Source: Phyllostachys edulis (taxonomy: Eukaryota > Streptophyta > Magnoliopsida > Poales > Poaceae). From it: a stretch of 64,000 nucleotides of DNA. The position numbers and the translations under genes are program-made. The first letter of the stretch is position 1; every line of letters starts with the position of its first letter. This document shows positions 33,455 to 43,089 of this stretch, in pieces. Below the pieces are notes generated by a model. That model had not been told where the DNA came from and made no database searches. It saw nothing but the letters and a program-made list of their open reading frames with translations. Where the stretch lies: NCBI GenBank assembly GCA_036346405.1, contig CM070554.1:43423058-43487057 (forward strand), written 5' to 3'.

Positions 33455-34009
33455 ACCACTTTTTTTTTGTGGCCAGAGGGAGTAACTTCAATTAGCCCCA
33501 AATATTTCTGGTGTCCTAGACTCCTAGCTAAAGTATTTATTATCCTTTTGTTTTAATTTCAGGTTTTTATTATTTGGTTCATTACTTGCATACATATATA
33601 TGCTTGAATAAATCTGGTAATATCAATCCCTTGTAAGTCAGTGAATTAGCATTGTCAGAATTTTATCAATTCCCATTCTTATTCAATTCCTTGAAGCAGA
33701 GCACTACAACCGGGAATTTTTCGCCGCCTCAATATAATTTACATTGCTTAAAAAATAATTATGTGCATATTAGCTGGAACGTTGCCGGTGATCAAAATGA
33801 ACAACACTACAATTACGTAATCAAGATCAATAACAAGAACACAATAATAACTGACACAGGGACAGTGATCCGTCTTTAGTGGTAGATCTGTCTGGTGTGC
33901 ACAAAGATTAGAGGGGTCTCTAGGGGTGTTAAGTAAATGTTTGCAAATTGAGTCATACACTCATACTACAACACTTTTCTTAGACACTGTCAACATGCTT
34001 ATGTCTTGC
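33455..34009. other. intergenic DNA, nothing recognised
   Basis: AT-rich stretch with one plus-strand open frame (33,652-33,879) that has no recognisable motif and no start context support. I do not call it a gene. Confidence 0.45.
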
Positions 34010-34300
34010 TAAAAAAACTCTTCCAAAAAAATATGTATAGTGGGGAAAAAAAGCTGTGGGACAAAGGAGTACACAGTTCACTGCAAAAAAATACGTATAG
34101 TGGGGGAAAAAAAACTGGGACAAAGGAGTACATAGTTCACACTTAGTTTGCATTGCGCATCTTGCCAAACTAAAAAGAGTACGTAGCTCACGCTTAATTT
34201 GCATTGTGCATCTTGCCTCACTAAAACCTTGGATTAAGAAACCATAGCGAGGAAACTTAGTTAAGAGAAAAATAGTATAACATTAATCTTTAATATCTCA
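34010..34300. repeat. short tandem repeats resembling a Copia 3' non-coding region
   Basis: Two to three imperfect units of about 60-65 bp around AAAAAAATA[TC]GTATAGTGGGG and GGGACAAAGGAGTACA. TTAGTTTGCATTGCGCATCTTGCC is followed by TTGCCTCACTAAAACCTT. The latter resembles TTGACTCACTAAAAACCTT next to the Copia LTR at 42,280. A relic of a Copia-type element is likely but not certain. Confidence 0.4.
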
Positions 34301-34475
34301 CAAAATTCTTCCGGTCGATTTAATTGAGATCTTCATGGTCTCACGGTATTGATCTTCCAGATTTAAATGATTGAGTGGTATAGCTTCGTGTAAACTTTAG
34401 GGTAAAGTTCTCAGTCTAAAACACGATAATGAATCTTTGGTATTTGCTTTCCTTTGAAGACGAAAACCATGTCTC

Positions 34476-34791
34476 TAAGAGCATCCACAATGTGTACATA
34501 AAAAAGGGTCTTAGAGAATTTTTTCCTATTAAGATCTAGTCCTACACATTGCAAGCAAAGAGGTCCTAACTAAAATCACAAGACTCGGTTCCTCTCTAAG
34601 TCCTGGTTCCTTACCATTAAAAAATAATTTCAAAAAAGGAGAAAGAGGGGAACAGTTGCAAGAGAGAGAAGAGGGTGAGATGATTCCTTTTTTTTAATTG
34701 AACTTAGGTCCCACCAATCGGTTCCACGTATTAGAGCAAATTTTGTAAGTTTAGACCCCTTGAAGGGGTATAAACATTGTGGATACTCTAA
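34476..34791. mobile_element. Tourist-like (PIF/Harbinger) MITE
   Basis: Body at 34,479-34,788 (310 bp) with TIRs GAGCATCCACAATGTGTACA and, from the other end, GAGTATCCACAATGTTTATA. The 3-bp duplication TAA occurs at 34,476-34,478 and 34,789-34,791. TIR sequence, TWA-type duplication and size match Tourist-like MITEs common in grasses. No coding capacity. Confidence 0.8.
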
Positions 34792-34799
34792 GCGGCCGC

Positions 34800-35075
34800 C
34801 TAGGCGAAGCCCTCCTGGTGTGCTTTTGCCCAGATCAGCGAGCTAGACGGGCTGCCCACCTAGGCGGTCCTCGGCAATCAAAGGCGGCGTTCTTTTGCCC
34901 AGATCAGCGAGCTAGACGGGCTGCCCACCTAGGCGGTCCTCGGCAATCAAAGGCGGCGCGCTTTTGCCCAGATCAGCGAGCTAGACGGGCTACCCACCTA
35001 GGTGGTCCTCGGCAATCAAAGGCAGCGCGCTTTTGCCCAGATCAGTGAGCTAGACGGGCTGCCCACCTAGGTGGC
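34800..35075 (+). repeat. 69-bp minisatellite, nearly four copies
   Basis: TTTTGCCCAGATCAGCGAGC starts at 34,824, 34,893, 34,962 and 35,031, exactly 69 bp apart, with only a few substitutions between units. Because 69 is divisible by three, a frame stays open across it (repeat CPDQRARRAAHLGGPRQSKA), but I see no start, promoter or family match to support a protein. Confidence 0.9.
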
Positions 35076-35608
35076 AGGATGGGGCTGGGAGGCCGATTCG
35101 ATAGGCTAGGTGGCCACTCGGGAGGAAGTGACATTGTAGGTTGCGGTTGGAGTGTCACAAGGAGGAGGAAGAATAGGGACTTGGTGGGCTGCTGGGCCAG
35201 CCCACTATCGATATGAATATAATTTATGTTGCATGGAATCCTAACCAGACTCGAGCAGCCGAGCACAAGCGGAGAGAACGTTAAGCGATCCCTTCCAAAT
35301 TCGTGATTCAGCCGTCGATTCCTCCTCCCCCGCCGTCCCTTCTCCTCTGATGAGTTGTCACATACACGAACCAGAGGGAGGGCTCGATACGGGGTGATGA
35401 AGGAAGGGCTCGTGATGGCCGTCGGCGAGCAGCGATGGAGGATGAGGAGAAGTGAGTAGCGATGGAGGACGAGGAGAAGTAGTAGAAGGAAGGAAGGAGG
35501 AGAATCCACCTCACCGTCCGGTCGATTCTGCTACCCCTTACTGGATTTCATCTCTTCACTGTCGCCGACATCAACCTCTATGCTCTAGGTGCTGCAGCTG
35601 CTCACGCT
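35076..35608. other. unique DNA between minisatellite and MULE-3
   Basis: Moderately GC-rich, with GA-rich AGCGATGGAGGA[TC]GAGGAGAAGT repeated twice (about 35,431 and 35,460). Overlapping frames on both strands carry no recognised domain. After MULE-3, the DNA resumes at 40,640 with a similar CT-rich composition. Confidence 0.35.
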
Positions 35609-35617
35609 CGTTGTCTA

Positions 35618-36360
35618 GAACTTTGGACACTATTGGCTTCATAGACCAACGTAATTCCAAATCTAGCTCCATTACCTCCGAAGTTCCATTTTTAGCCCCC
35701 CGGACCCGCCTACTGCGCCACCGAATCGCAGGAACATGCCTGCTGCGCTGCAGTACCGTAGCACCAAGCTGCTGCGCCCCCATACCGTAGCAGGTCGTGA
35801 CACTGTAGCAACTTTTCCCAAAAATCCATTTACGTATATTTTTTTGGAGGAATTTCTAAATATAGAAAATTATCTCAAAAAATTATGAAATTTTTTGTGG
35901 AGCCTCTTGGCACAGTGTACTTGCTTGTGTAATTTTTTTAGAATTTTATCCATTCTGATTTTTCTCGAAAATTCATTTAAGTATATATTATTTGTAGGAA
36001 TTTTCTAATATAGAAAATGAGGTCCAAACATTATGAATTTTTTTTAGGATCATTATACAGTGGACTTGATTGTGTAATTTTTTCATAATTTTATATGTTC
36101 TGAACTTATCTCGGCAAATTAAGTGTTTAGGTCTCGAAAATTAGGACGAAATGTTTCAGAAATTAGGGATAGAAAATTAACAAGTAAAGGGGTAGAGTAC
36201 TATGCATTAATTGTCAATTCTCATGTCATTCGCGAGTTTAAACCAGTTCAAATATTAAATTTTAAAACTACCATCCTTAATCAATAATAGAGCATGAAAA
36301 ATTTGTTGTCAACTTGCCATAGCCCCACCACCTAATTCTTCATATGGCATTTTTGGAATT
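35618..36360 (+). repeat. MULE-3 left terminal inverted repeat
   Basis: Pairs with 39,945-40,639. Landmarks in both arms are ACCGAATCGCAGGAAC / ACCGAACCGCAGGAAC, GCAGCAGGTCGTG-type sequence, ATATTTTT[TG]GGAGGAATT and CACCTAATTCTTCATATG. It contains two copies of the shared subterminal module (35,871-35,924 and 36,025-36,075). Confidence 0.75.
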
Positions 36361-36575
36361 TAATACTGTATTGTACCACAAGATAGATAAGATTATACAT
36401 GAACTAATTGAGGGAAATACGTGGTATTTAGATCATATAACAACGTACCGTAGCCTCCGACTCGTGTGCGTTTCGAAGGATACGGTACGCTGTTATATGA
36501 TCTACATGCCACACATTTTCCTTAGTTGGTCATGTACGTTATCTAGCCTGTGGTACAACACAGTGTTAAAGTGGA
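36355..36575. repeat. imperfect foldback (hairpin) inside MULE-3
   Basis: TACTGTATTGTACCACAAGA...ATCATATAACAACGTACCGT on one arm pairs with ACGGTACGCTGTTATATGAT...TCTAGCCTGTGGTACAACAC on the other, arms of about 90 nt around a short GC-rich loop. It is related to the foldback at 39,529-39,673. Confidence 0.65.
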
Positions 36576-36795
36576 TGATATTCTTTAATACTGTATTGTA
36601 CCAACGTCATCCACATTGAACCGATAAATTAACAAAGAATATCCTATGGAAAGCACTTTCGGTATGTGCCACCCTTTTTGTGCCATGTCTGTAGTTGGCA
36701 CTTAGGAAAGGTTTTGGCGGGAATTTTTGGCACCACAAATTTTGGGCATGGCTATAAATCCTGAGTCGAATGGATGAGGGAGAGAGGGAGGCGCA

Positions 36796-37274
36796 ATGGC
36801 TCAAACTAGAGCCATGAGCCAATGTAGCATAGGTAACTCGCAACAGCCAAAGAAATCTATGTTCCGCTGTGATTATGGTAGCAAAGCAATGAGGTACAAA
36901 TCCAATACTGAGAAGATTCTGAACCGTGGTTTTTTTAGGTATGCTAACTGGAAGGTGAGTCGATTCTTGAACACATGAAACTCTTCCTATTTGCTTCCTA
37001 TTTTTGCATTCTTTACTTTGGTACTAGTTTTTTTTGTGTGTGTTGGTTCTGTCAGTCTGGGGGATGTGGTTTTTATTTGTGGGAAGATTTGCTCGAGGCA
37101 TATGTGAAGGAGATAGTAATGCAGCAAGACATAGAGATGGAGAAGTTGTAGAAGAATATGCAGAAGTTGAGCACTCACCTAGAAGCAATAGGTGCTGCTG
37201 ATGGCAATGCGCAAGAATTGAAGAACAACGCGCAAGAAGTAAGGAAAAATGTACAAGAATTAAGAGCAGTGTAG
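36796..37274 (+). pseudogene. small GRF-type zinc finger protein with coiled coil (MULE-3 gene 1)
   Basis: The ATG at 36796 opens MAQTRAMSQCSIGN, then FRCDYGSKAMRYKSNTEKIL and RGFFRYANWK. A GTGAGT donor at about 36,955 and a CTGTCAG acceptor near 37,057 join this to GGCGFYLWEDLLEAYVKEI. This is the zf-GRF layout (C-x-C/Y-G...T..N-x-G-R-x-F-x-C/Y...C-G-F-x-x-W-x-D). Two positions that are normally Cys are Tyr (CDYG, FFRY), so zinc binding is probably lost. A stop lies near 37,148, followed by a helical tail with NAQELKNNAQEVRKNVQELR repeats, ending at TAG near 37,274. Short GRF-plus-coiled-coil proteins are abundant in grass genomes, many of them transposon-linked. Function is unknown. Confidence 0.6.
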
Positions 37275-37529
37275 ACAATGTGAAACTGATATGCAGCCTT
37301 TTGCTTTGTTTCTGCCTTTCATTTGTTCTCCTAAATTCGAAGTAAGTAGTTTGTAATTCATGCCTTTAGCATGAGTAAGTGCAATGTAACAGTACTAGTA
37401 TCTACAATTTAATTGAGTGGAATCTATGTTGCCAATAATCTTAGCCAATGATTTTCAAGTTTTTTAGGACTACATATAGCAGTTCACATATTACTTCATT
37501 GCAAACCCTAATTCATGAACCCTAATTAG

Positions 37530-37862
37530 GACGTGACCTTGCTTTGCAAAGCAGAACGTGACCCAACGAGACAGCTTTGCGCAATGACATGACGCAACGA
37601 GGCAGTTTTGCGCAACGATGTGACCCGACGAGGTAACTTTGCACAGCGACGTGACGCAATGAGGTAGCTTTGTCCAGCGACGTGACCTGATGAGGCAGCT
37701 TTACGCAGCGACGTGACCCAACAAGTCTGCTTCGAAGAGCGCGTCGCAGGACGTGTCACACGGACGCGAAACACATCCGTGCATCATCGCAATGGAGCCG
37801 CCCGCTATAAATATAATGCTACTCGACCAGCAACTCCACACCAACAACACTGCCTAGATAAC
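37530..37862 (+). promoter_or_regulatory. promoter of the MULE-3 cargo gene: ACGT repeat array, TATA box, leader
   Basis: 37,530-37,740 contains about seven imperfect units of 31-33 bp with the core CGACGTGACCCAACGAGGCA and GCTTTGCGCAG. ACGT and GTGAC cores resemble bZIP-type binding sites. A strong TATA box CTATAAATA lies at 37,804-37,812, and the ATG is at 37,863. The same layout precedes the homologous gene in MULE-2. Regulation by bZIP proteins is inference. Confidence 0.6.
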
Positions 37863-38642
37863 ATGGACAAGGAGAAGAAATGTGAGCACATCCGCAAGCT
37901 TTTGAAGGATTGGGTCTCCCCAGGAGACCACTGCTTGCCATAGGGCATTTAGTCAGCAACCTTATACACACCAAACTTTTCCAGAGCTCGTGGATCTAAG
38001 TAGGCTGCCTCACAGTACGCCCAACGATTATGGGTCGAACCACGCCCCCCTCCTATGCCCGATGAACGCCCTCCGGAAGGGCTCCCAGCGAGGGTGGCGC
38101 CACCCCTTTGCTAGTGTCAGGACGCCTGCAATTGCGTTAAATCAACCGACGAGTGGACCATTGGGCAGCGCTATTGGTGCTACCCAAACTATGGCGCGGA
38201 CTACCCCGACCACAGGTTTGACACGCAGAGCCACAGGCAGCCGATAATGAAATCGTATTTCAATGCACACTACTATTTTTCTTCCTGTTACATCGTAACC
38301 ACGTCTCTCTTCCCACCGCAGTCTCCACCACGCCTATGCGACTTCAGCCAGTGGATCGATGACAAGATCCACCCTTACAACATGTGAATTCTGCTAACAT
38401 GGAAGAGTTGGGTCAAGGAGGACATCGAGGCCCGTGAAAGGCACCTCGAAGAGCTTCTGGCTGAGAAGGATGAGAGGGAGAGGCGGGACAGGCTACGCGA
38501 GGAGTAGGAGCGCGAGCATGCCAGGCGACGCGAGGCCGAGAGGGAGCGGAAGAGGGCCATCGCGGCTAGAGCTAAGACGCAAGGCGAGGAGTACGATGCC
38601 GAGCTGGGCAGCAAGAGCAAATGGCCACGTTCCACGCAGTAG
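37863..38642 (+). pseudogene. GRF-like zinc finger / coiled-coil cargo gene (MULE-3 copy)
   Basis: The ATG at 37863 opens MDKEKKCEHIRKLLKDWVSP. Stops appear at about 37,941 and later. The finger region reads CQDACNCVKSTDEW then GQRYWCYPNYGADYPDHRFD (about 38,118-38,220). After an intron-like gap, PPRLCDFSQWIDDKIHPYNM (about 38,325-38,384) supplies the last Cys and the W-I-D. A long charged coiled coil (KEDIEARERHLEELLAEKDE, EREHARRREAERERKRA) ends in KSKWPRSTQ-stop at 38,640-38,642. The same architecture and C-terminus occur in MULE-1 and MULE-2. It is broken by stops. The family has no function I can name; conservation across three elements suggests a role for the transposon. Confidence 0.6.
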
Positions 38643-38915
38643 TTTGACCCTTTTTGTCCACATGTCCCATGTATTTTTTATTTCCCTAAAGGCATGCGTG
38701 TGCCTTCTTTGGTTCGTTAGCCTGCATGCTATGTAGCCTCCTTGTTGGATCAACTGTCGTGTTATTATCATTACGTTATTTCTCCAAAGTTCTCCAATGG
38801 AGTTGCAATGCAGCTAATTTTTTGAGCTCATTCATACATTACAGTTCTACCCGCCGTCAAAATCACTATTGGCCGTCTCATCGGCCAAAGATCGTTTTCC
38901 ATAAGTACGAAAAAG

Positions 38916-39190
38916 TATAGCATATTTCGAATACCCCACAACCTCCTCTAGACCGCTAATATGTCTTGCTGTCAAGTCATGTATGTCACCAAAATGTAAC
39001 TCTGGATGTTTATATACAAGCACGTCTCCAGAATGCTATCTATTGCCGCTGTTTAATAAAAGATAAGTAGGAAAAAGTTTAACATATTTGGAATATCCCA
39101 CAACCACCTTTAGACCACTAATATACCTCGCTGTCAAGATATGTATATCACCAAAATATAACCCAGGATATTTATACAAGCACGTCTCCA
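38916..39190 (+). repeat. conserved tail segment, tandem duplicate in MULE-3
   Basis: Two copies, 38,916-39,029 and 39,072-39,190, share CATATTT[CG]GAATA, CTAATAT[GA], GCTGTCAAG and TATACAAGCACGTCTCCAGA-type sequence. A third copy lies in MULE-2 on the minus strand (22,831-22,950). It sits about 275 bp beyond the cargo stop codon and is non-coding. Confidence 0.75.
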
Positions 39191-39528
39191 GAAAACAATA
39201 TATTGTATATCGATGTCTCCAACGGAGTTGCAATACAACTTTTTTTCCATACATTGCAAGTCACATGAAATTATGAAACCCTAATATTCGAAACATAAAA
39301 TCCTAATCTTCGCGATCTAAATCCTTCATTTTTGAGACATATAAAATTGTCCAAATAGTACACAGTTAAGTCCACTGCGTGAGGGGCCTTCAAAAAAATT
39401 CATAATTTTTGGAGCTCATTTCCTACATTTACAAATTCGTACCAACAGTACACTTATATGAAATTGCGAGAAAATTCTGAATGAATGGAATTATGGCAAA
39501 TTTACACAAGCAAATACACAATATTAAA

Positions 39529-39673
39529 GTGGATGATATTCTTTAATACTGTATTGTACCACAGGCTAGATAAGCTTGTTATGTCATATGCATGCCAAAC
39601 ATTTCCCTCAGTTGGTTCATGCACAAGCTTATCTAGTCCGTGGTACAATACAATATTAAAGAATATCATCCAC
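39529..39673. repeat. near-perfect 51-bp-arm foldback in MULE-3
   Basis: The arm starting GTGGATGATATTCTTTAATA at 39,529 pairs with the arm ending TTAAAGAATATCATCCAC at 39,673, 48 of 51 bases matching, around a loop of about 43 nt. It could be a nested MITE or an RNA hairpin. Confidence 0.8.
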
Positions 39674-39944
39674 AATAAATTGATAAATTAACAAAGAGTG
39701 TCCTGATTGCAATAAACACGTACGTGTATCATGTAATGTTTGTAACGATTCAAATATCGTCAATTTTATGTATGAACACGTACACTGCAACTCCACTGGA
39801 AACCCTAATTTTTGAAACCCTAATTCTGTTATGAGTACTTTGTGTGAGAATTCATGAAACCCTAATTTCCGAAACCTAAAATCCAATTTTTTTAGAACTA
39901 AATCCTTCATTTTCGAGATAATTTCAGAACACATATAAAATTGT

Positions 39945-40639
39945 CCTAAAAGGTGCCAATACGGCAAAAAATTCCAAAAATGTCATATGAAGAATTAGGT
40001 GGTAGGGCCATGGCAAGTTGGCAACAAATTTTATTGACACGAGAATCGACAGTTAATGTATAGTACTCTACTTAATGTATAGTACTCTACCCCTAATTTT
40101 TTAAACCTTTCGTCCTAATTTTCGAGACCTAAACACTTAATTTGTCGAGACAAGTTCAAAACATATAAAATTATGGAAACATTACACAGTCAAGCCCGCT
40201 GTGTAAGGAGCCTAGAAAAAAATCATAATGTTTGGACCATATTTTCTATATTAAAAAATTCCTACAAACAGTATACTTAAATGAATTTTCGAGAAAAAAT
40301 CAGAATAGATAAAATTCTGAAAAAATTACACAAGTACACTATACAAAGAGGCTTTACAAAAAATTTCATATTTTTTGAACTCATTTTCTATATTTAGGAA
40401 TTCCTCCAAAAATATACTAAAATGAATTTTTGGGAAAATTGCTACAATGCTACGGTGCCACGACCTGCTGCGATAGGGGCCGCAACAGCTTGGTGCTGCG
40501 GTACAACAATGCAGCAGGCGCGTTCCTGCGGTTCGGTGGCGTAGCAGGCAGGTCCAAAGAACTAAAAATGAAATTTCAGGAGTAATGAGGCTAGATTTGA
40601 AATTACCATAGTCTATGAGGCCAATAGTATCAAAAATTC
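39945..40639 (-). repeat. MULE-3 right terminal inverted repeat
   Basis: Inverted partner of 35,618-36,360. It holds shared subterminal modules at about 40,185-40,240 and 40,330-40,385; a third copy lies just inside at 39,361-39,420. Confidence 0.75.
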
Positions 40640-40744
40640 CTCTGTCTGGTGTTGCTGCTGCTTCTCCTCCTGTATGCAAATCGGCCTCGTAGATCCCACG
40701 CTAGCACCATTTTAAAACCGTGCATTTTAAAACTTGCACATTTT

Positions 40745-40965
40745 TCAAAAATAGGTGTAGACAAAGACTTTGTGAATAAATATGCCATACTATTACAAGA
40801 TTTAGTCTTCTGGATATTTATCTCGGTGTTCTTCTAGGATTGTGAGGATAAAAAAAAATATTACGAGCGATATGCCTTGTCATCCTTTTCCGTAACACTA
40901 CTCACTTGTGCAACACAAGTATTACCTGCGCACAAAAAGATATGTAGGGAAATATTTGTTGCAAT
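40745..40965 (-). pseudogene. Copia RNase H fragment
   Basis: In reverse complement this matches the Copia RNase H tail at 42,470-42,690. The plus-strand phrases GACTTTGTGAATAAAT, CTTCTGGAT, ATTACGAGCGATATG and TTGTGCAACACAAGTATTAC have close counterparts there. Strongly decayed and short. Confidence 0.5.
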
Positions 40966-40971
40966 GTCTTG

Positions 40972-40986
40972 CACACACACACACAC

Positions 40987-41058
<72 letters not shown>
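40972..41058. repeat. compound microsatellite (CA)n(TA)n
   Basis: (AC) repeats at about 40,972-40,986 run into roughly 35 (TA) units to about 41,058, with a second short TA tract near 41,068-41,080. Confidence 0.95.
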
Positions 41059-41059
<1 letters not shown>

Positions 41060-41096
41060 TCTTTTGTATATATATATATAAATTCTTTTTGCATAG

Positions 41097-41960
41097 CCCT
41101 TAATTGCTAGCCTTTTATATTCAGTAATGTCGACGTCACATTGGCATCGTGCATACTCCACTAAATATTCCACCCTGAATACCTAAAAATAATATCATCT
41201 GTGTTCACCACCAAACCTATCCTTATCGGGTCTATCATGATGTAAGGTGAAGCGCGAATTATCAAGAAGACTTTCTTGACTTCCAGGACAGAGAATTCCA
41301 GCACCAGTAAAAAAACAATATTATGATGATATATATTAAAAAAGAATAACAAAAGAAAAATGATGAACAGCATAATTAGTAATGCTTGAATTCTCAAAAA
41401 TATCCCTTTCTGTTTTGAAGTCTGAAGTCAAATACACGCCCTTCACATCGACATTTTCACCAGCTAAAACCTGATCGATTCCTTCTTGTGCAGATTCCGA
41501 TAACAGAGACTTCATCTGTACCCTGACAGCATTTGCTTTGCACAAGTTTTCTTTATTCCTTTGGCATAAGTCCATCTCTCTCCCCGCCATGAACATTAAG
41601 TTTCCAATAGCCAGAATGAGTATTATCAGGCGTACTGACTTGGATTATCTCTTGTCCCGATGACAGTCCAAGATACAAATGAGCCACACACTTTGACCAC
41701 ACATAGCTCCATATAACAGCCATACAAATCAGTAGCAAGACAAGCCTTGCTCAAGAGCCAGGTGAGGAATGAAACACTTTTGAGCGATAAAGAGAGTGAG
41801 CCATCTTTTCCAAGAAGAGTGCATTTTCGCCTTGAGGACATTTTCTTGTCGCGCGCTCATTAAAAGCTCTGAGCGAAAGACCACAGCGGAGTTTTGTAAA
41901 CCGGTTGGATGGCCTTACCGTTAGACTTGTTAACCGCCTAAATAGAACAAGTCCCACAAT
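41097..41960 (-). other. coding-like minus-strand segment, unrecognised
   Basis: Several minus-strand frames look non-random. Examples are ANAVRVQMKSLLSESAQEGI followed by DQVLAGENVDVKGVYLTSDF at about 41,430-41,530, and KLRCGLSLRAFNERATRKCP at about 41,835-41,900. They could be exons of a decayed host gene just upstream of the Copia insertion, or chance. I recognise no family and see no clean splice chain. Confidence 0.25.
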
Positions 41961-41973
41961 TATTCGACTATTC

Positions 41974-42164
41974 TGTTAAGAGAACATTAGTCGTTGTAGC
42001 ATTGACACAGATCAATCACCAAGAGAGACAATGTGTAGAGGAGATCCAATTCTTTATTCATCCATATGTATCATGTACATAGGAGACCCTCGTATTTATA
42101 GCTCACAAGGGTGAAAGTTCTCGAGGGCAGTTTAATCTTTTGCTCATAATTAGGTTTCGTAACA
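41974..42164 (-). repeat. Copia 3' LTR
   Basis: Bounded by TGTTAAG (41,974) and TAACA (42,164), 191 bp. A polypurine tract lies outside the right end (CTAAGGGGAG on the minus strand). On the minus strand it contains a TATA box (GCTATAAATACG at about 42,092-42,103) and GAATAAAG as poly(A) signal. The matching 5' LTR was not found in the window. Confidence 0.6.
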
Positions 42165-42419
42165 CTCCCCTTAGACAATAGACAATGATATGCAGATGTA
42201 TCATCAAAAACTCCTTCAAAAAACCCATTGAAAAAAAAGAATGGAGGAAAGAGTACATTACATTCGTAAGTTGCATCACACTTGTTGACTCACTAAAAAC
42301 CTTAATATGAGAAAATTTCAAGAAAACTCACAAAGAAAAGAGTACAATGTCAAGATTTTAGATAAATCCTCAAGATTTGATAAGGGTCATGATTTAGGGA
42401 TTTACTCACCCTGAACTCT

Positions 42420-43085
42420 GCAACTCTTTAAACCGTCTCATTCAAATGCCATGAATGCTTCTTTGAAAACTAGATGCAGGCAGAGACTTAGTGAATAAAT
42501 CAACTGGATTTTCATAAAACTTTGTTTGCAAGAGGATCTTTACCTCACTATTCTTCTGGATTTCATGATAATAGAAAATTTTAGGAGCAATGTGTTTCGT
42601 AATGTTGCTCTTGACATAACTCGTTTGTATTTGTGTAATACAAGCAGCATTATCTTTATAGATAATTGAGGGGGTATTGACAGTATTAATGCCACAATAC
42701 TTCTAGATGTGGTTAATCACACGTTTGAACCAAACACATTCAAGTGAGGCTTCATATAGTGCTATAATATCTAAATGGTTGGTAGAAGTAGCTACCAAGA
42801 TCTGCTTAGATGACCGCCAAGAGGCGACTGCACCAGTACAAAGTAATATAAATCCATTCTGGGATTTTGCAGTATAGAGATTTGACAAATAGTTAGCATA
42901 TATTCAGGATTTAGTAATGATCATCTGGATCTATGTGTGATCTTTATGATCTTTGCATTGTCGATCAACTGGATCTAAACTGTTAAGTGGTAAAACCTTT
43001 AAGATGAATTTAATTAGTAATCATCGTATCAACACCTTCTAGACTTGACTAAGATTTTCAAAATATCAAGTATGATGACCAGTGT
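42420..43085 (-). pseudogene. Copia RNase H / pol C-terminus
   Basis: Minus-strand translation gives LVATSTNHLDIIALYEASLE then CVWFKRVINHI, followed after a stop by YKDNAACITQIQTSYVKSN, TKHIAPKIFYYHEIQKN and VDLFTKSLPASSFQ. This is the Copia RNase H domain with its usual order (A-T-S-S-N-H-A-E, D-N-x-A-C-I, T-K-H-I). Stops and frame changes show decay. Upstream pol (higher coordinates, 43,090-43,880) is not readable, so only the C-terminal part survives. Confidence 0.7.
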
Positions 43086-43089
43086 TTAG

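Larger units (their letters stand above)
35618..40639 (+). mobile_element. MULE-3: Mutator-like element with very long TIRs and two GRF-like genes
   Basis: The 5.0-kb element starts GAACTTTGGACACTATTGGC and ends, in reverse complement, GAATTTTTGATACTATTGGC. Flanks CGTTGTCTA (35,609-35,617) and CTCTGTCTG (40,640-40,648) match at 6 of 9, a plausible eroded duplication. The TIRs run about 700 bp (35,618-36,360 and 39,945-40,639) and inverted homology continues patchily further in. Cargo on the plus strand: a small GRF-finger gene (36,796-37,274) and the conserved GRF-like cargo gene (37,863-38,642). No transposase or PMD is readable. It shares its terminal motif and subterminal module with MULE-1 and MULE-2. 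Confidence 0.75.

Noticed and set aside
34779..35048. Repetitive 89-residue frame (CPDQRARRAAHLGG repeats) as a protein
   Set aside because: It is the 69-bp minisatellite; the frame is open only because the period is a multiple of three. No start, promoter or family match.
40877..41110. Tyr/Ile repeat protein
   Set aside because: Translation of a (TA)n microsatellite.
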